Shown here piece after piece: positions 4,706-5,613 of a DNA stretch of 5,613 nt. Every line of letters begins with the position of its first letter. The stretch's first letter is position 1. The notes under the pieces were generated by a model. That model had not been told where the DNA came from. It did not search any database and worked only from the letters and a program-made list of their open reading frames with translations. The DNA comes from Candidatus Saccharimonadia bacterium. Its GTDB lineage: Bacteria > Patescibacteriota > Saccharimonadia > Saccharimonadales > Saccharimonadaceae. The position numbers and the translations under genes are program-made. The stretch spans positions 1 through 5,613 of the forward strand of contig JALRDS010000075.1 in the NCBI GenBank assembly GCA_023259925.1. The letters are read 5' to 3'.

Positions 4706-5613
4706 CTATACCTCCCCCCAATTATTTCCTACGCTAACATCAACCTTTAACTTAATCGGCAACTCAGGCGCAATTGATTCCATGGTAGCCTTCAATATAT
4801 CACTCACCGCGTCTGCATTCTGTTTTGGACATTCAATCAGGATTGAATCGTGAATTTGCAAAATTTGCACCCCAAGATCACCTATTTTCTCGTCAACGGC
4901 AATCATGGCAAGCTTCATCAAATCAGCCTCTGTGCCTTGAATTGGCATATTAGCAGCAGCCCGCTTGCCAGCTTCACGTACCATAAAATTACTGCTGGTA
5001 ACGTCTGGAGTAGGTCGGCGACGTCCATGAAAGGTTTCAACAAATCCCTCATCTTTCGCCTTTTGCAACGTATCGTCAATAAATTTTCGAATTGGCGCCC
5101 GTAACTCAAAGTACTTGTCAATGAACTCTTTCGCCTGCATGAAAGTCATACCGGTGTTCGCTGCTAACGCATGTGGTCCCATGCCATACAGCACTCCGAA
5201 GTTAATTACCTTAGCATCACGCCGCTGATTTTTCGTCACACTATCCATTGGAATACCGTACACATCACTGGCTGTTTTGGTATGAATATCAATATCACCA
5301 TTGAAATCGTTAATCAGCTCTTCGTCACCAGCAAGCACTGCTGCCAAACGTAGCTCAAACTGTGAATAATCAGCACTGACAAACACACTGCCCTCTTCGG
5401 GAATAAAAGCATCGCGCACTTTGCGGCCCGCCTCGGTACGAATCGGAATGTTTTGCAGGTTCGGGCTGGTGCTACTTAACCGTCCAGTGGCGGCCACATC
5501 TTGATTAAAGGTGGTATGCAGGCGCGACTGTTCGTCTACTTGCGTCGGTAACGTATCTACGTAGGTATTCTTTAGTTTTGAGAGCTCACGAGTCTTTTCA
5601 ATCAACTCAATAA
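4706..5613 (-). CDS. polA: DNA polymerase I, C-terminal polymerase domain (N-terminus beyond right edge)
   Basis: 301 complete codons are visible (numbered from the first whole codon at 5611), ending in NNWGEV and TAG 4708-4706. This is the family A polymerase domain, which fills gaps and replaces primers during replication and repair. Landmarks in order: thumb/palm TATGRLSS-type stretch (AATGRLSSTSPNLQNIP, residues 40-56); motif A VSADYSQFELR with Asp81 and Glu86; the O-helix QRRDAKVINFGVLYG with Arg130/131, Lys134, Phe138 and Tyr142; fingers/palm NMPIQGTEAD around 221-229; motif C QIHDS with His254 and Asp255. The two catalytic aspartates (Asp81, Asp255) are intact. Phe138 is at the position of E. 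coli Phe762, as in most bacterial enzymes. Ser256 replaces the Glu usual after the motif C Asp (E. coli Glu883). The length of the domain is normal with no frameshift. The 5' nuclease and 3'-5' exonuclease regions are outside the window. The gene is followed by, and coupled to, the PNPOx-like gene. Confidence 0.97.
   Translation of the reverse strand, partial: IELIEKTRELSKLKNTYVDTLPTQVDEQSRLHTTFNQDVAATGRLSSTSPNLQNIPIRTEAGRKVRDAFIPEEGSVFVSADYSQFELRLAAVLAGDEELINDFNGDIDIHTKTASDVYGIPMDSVTKNQRRDAKVINFGVLYGMGPHALAANTGMTFMQAKEFIDKYFELRAPIRKFIDDTLQKAKDEGFVETFHGRRRPTPDVTSSNFMVREAGKRAAANMPIQGTEADLMKLAMIAVDEKIGDLGVQILQIHDSILIECPKQNADAVSDILKATMESIAPELPIKLKVDVSVGNNWGEV
4710..4719 (-). promoter_or_regulatory. 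Strong Shine-Dalgarno of the PNPOx-like gene, embedded in the end of polA
   Basis: The minus strand reads GGGGGGAGGT at 4719-4710, with GGAGG ending 7 bases before ATG 4703. The same bases encode the final Trp-Gly-Glu-Val of PolA. It is the only strong ribosome binding site in the window, and it decides the start of the PNPOx-like gene. The polA stop TAG (4708-4706) is followed in frame by TGA (4705-4703), which shares one base with the ATG (TGATG). Confidence 0.8.

Noticed and set aside
4704..4721. Longer TTG start (4721) or GTG start (4706) for the PNPOx-like gene
   Set aside because: The TTG start would place the Shine-Dalgarno inside the coding region and overlap polA; the GTG lies only 4 bases after GGAGG, whereas ATG 4703 is at an ideal 7 bases.
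5603..5605. TTG at 5605 as the start of polA
   Set aside because: The frame stays open to the right edge (Ile-Glu before it), and the visible part is only the polymerase domain of a much longer enzyme, so the gene simply runs off the window.
1..5613. TGA read as glycine, as in Gracilibacteria/Absconditabacteria
   Set aside because: All genes are full length with TGA as a stop, and the tryptophans checked are TGG; no gene needs TGA read-through.
1..5613. tRNA, other RNA genes, CRISPR arrays, insertion sequences or att-like direct repeats
   Set aside because: The window is coding almost throughout, the longest gap is 48 bases, and I saw no cloverleaf, regularly spaced repeat, or terminal inverted repeat with transposase.

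Overview
The window looks like chromosomal DNA of a small-genome bacterium, most likely of the Patescibacteria (CPR), with Saccharibacteria (TM7) as best guess. This is an inference from very tight gene packing, from the style of several proteins (a HAD hydrolase with a D-C-F-G-V-L motif, a DNA polymerase I with an HDS motif C, and long poorly conserved membrane proteins), and from promoter boxes that sit almost on the start codon. No ribosomal or other taxonomic marker is present, so the assignment is tentative. In-frame TGA is not used as a sense codon in the genes checked, which argues against the UGA=Gly lineages (Gracilibacteria, Absconditabacteria).

All six genes lie on the minus strand, so transcription runs from the right edge to the left edge. 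First comes the C-terminal polymerase domain of DNA polymerase I (polA, cut by the right edge). Two bases after its stop begins a small flavin-reductase-like split-barrel protein (PNPOx-like), whose strong Shine-Dalgarno lies inside the last codons of polA. A 48-base gap follows, holding a weak intrinsic terminator, a 14-base palindrome and a promoter whose -10 box is 8 bases from the next ATG.

That promoter opens a second unit: an 827-residue protein with about 25 to 28 membrane segments, then a 282-residue protein with a PD-(D/E)XK nuclease-like core, then a 203-residue protein with one membrane anchor and two cysteines in the probable outer domain. Gaps are 6 and 9 bases, so the three are probably co-transcribed. 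Last is a HAD-superfamily hydrolase cut by the left edge, with its own TATACT box 7 bases before its ATG.

The most interesting item is the membrane giant / nuclease-like / anchored-protein trio, for which I can name no known system. Secondary oddities are two leaderless-type promoters, the Ser in place of Glu in PolA motif C, and the fact that the five genes downstream of polA lie in one reading frame, separated only by single stop codons. There is no non-coding stretch longer than 48 bases, and I see no RNA gene, CRISPR array, mobile element or attachment site.
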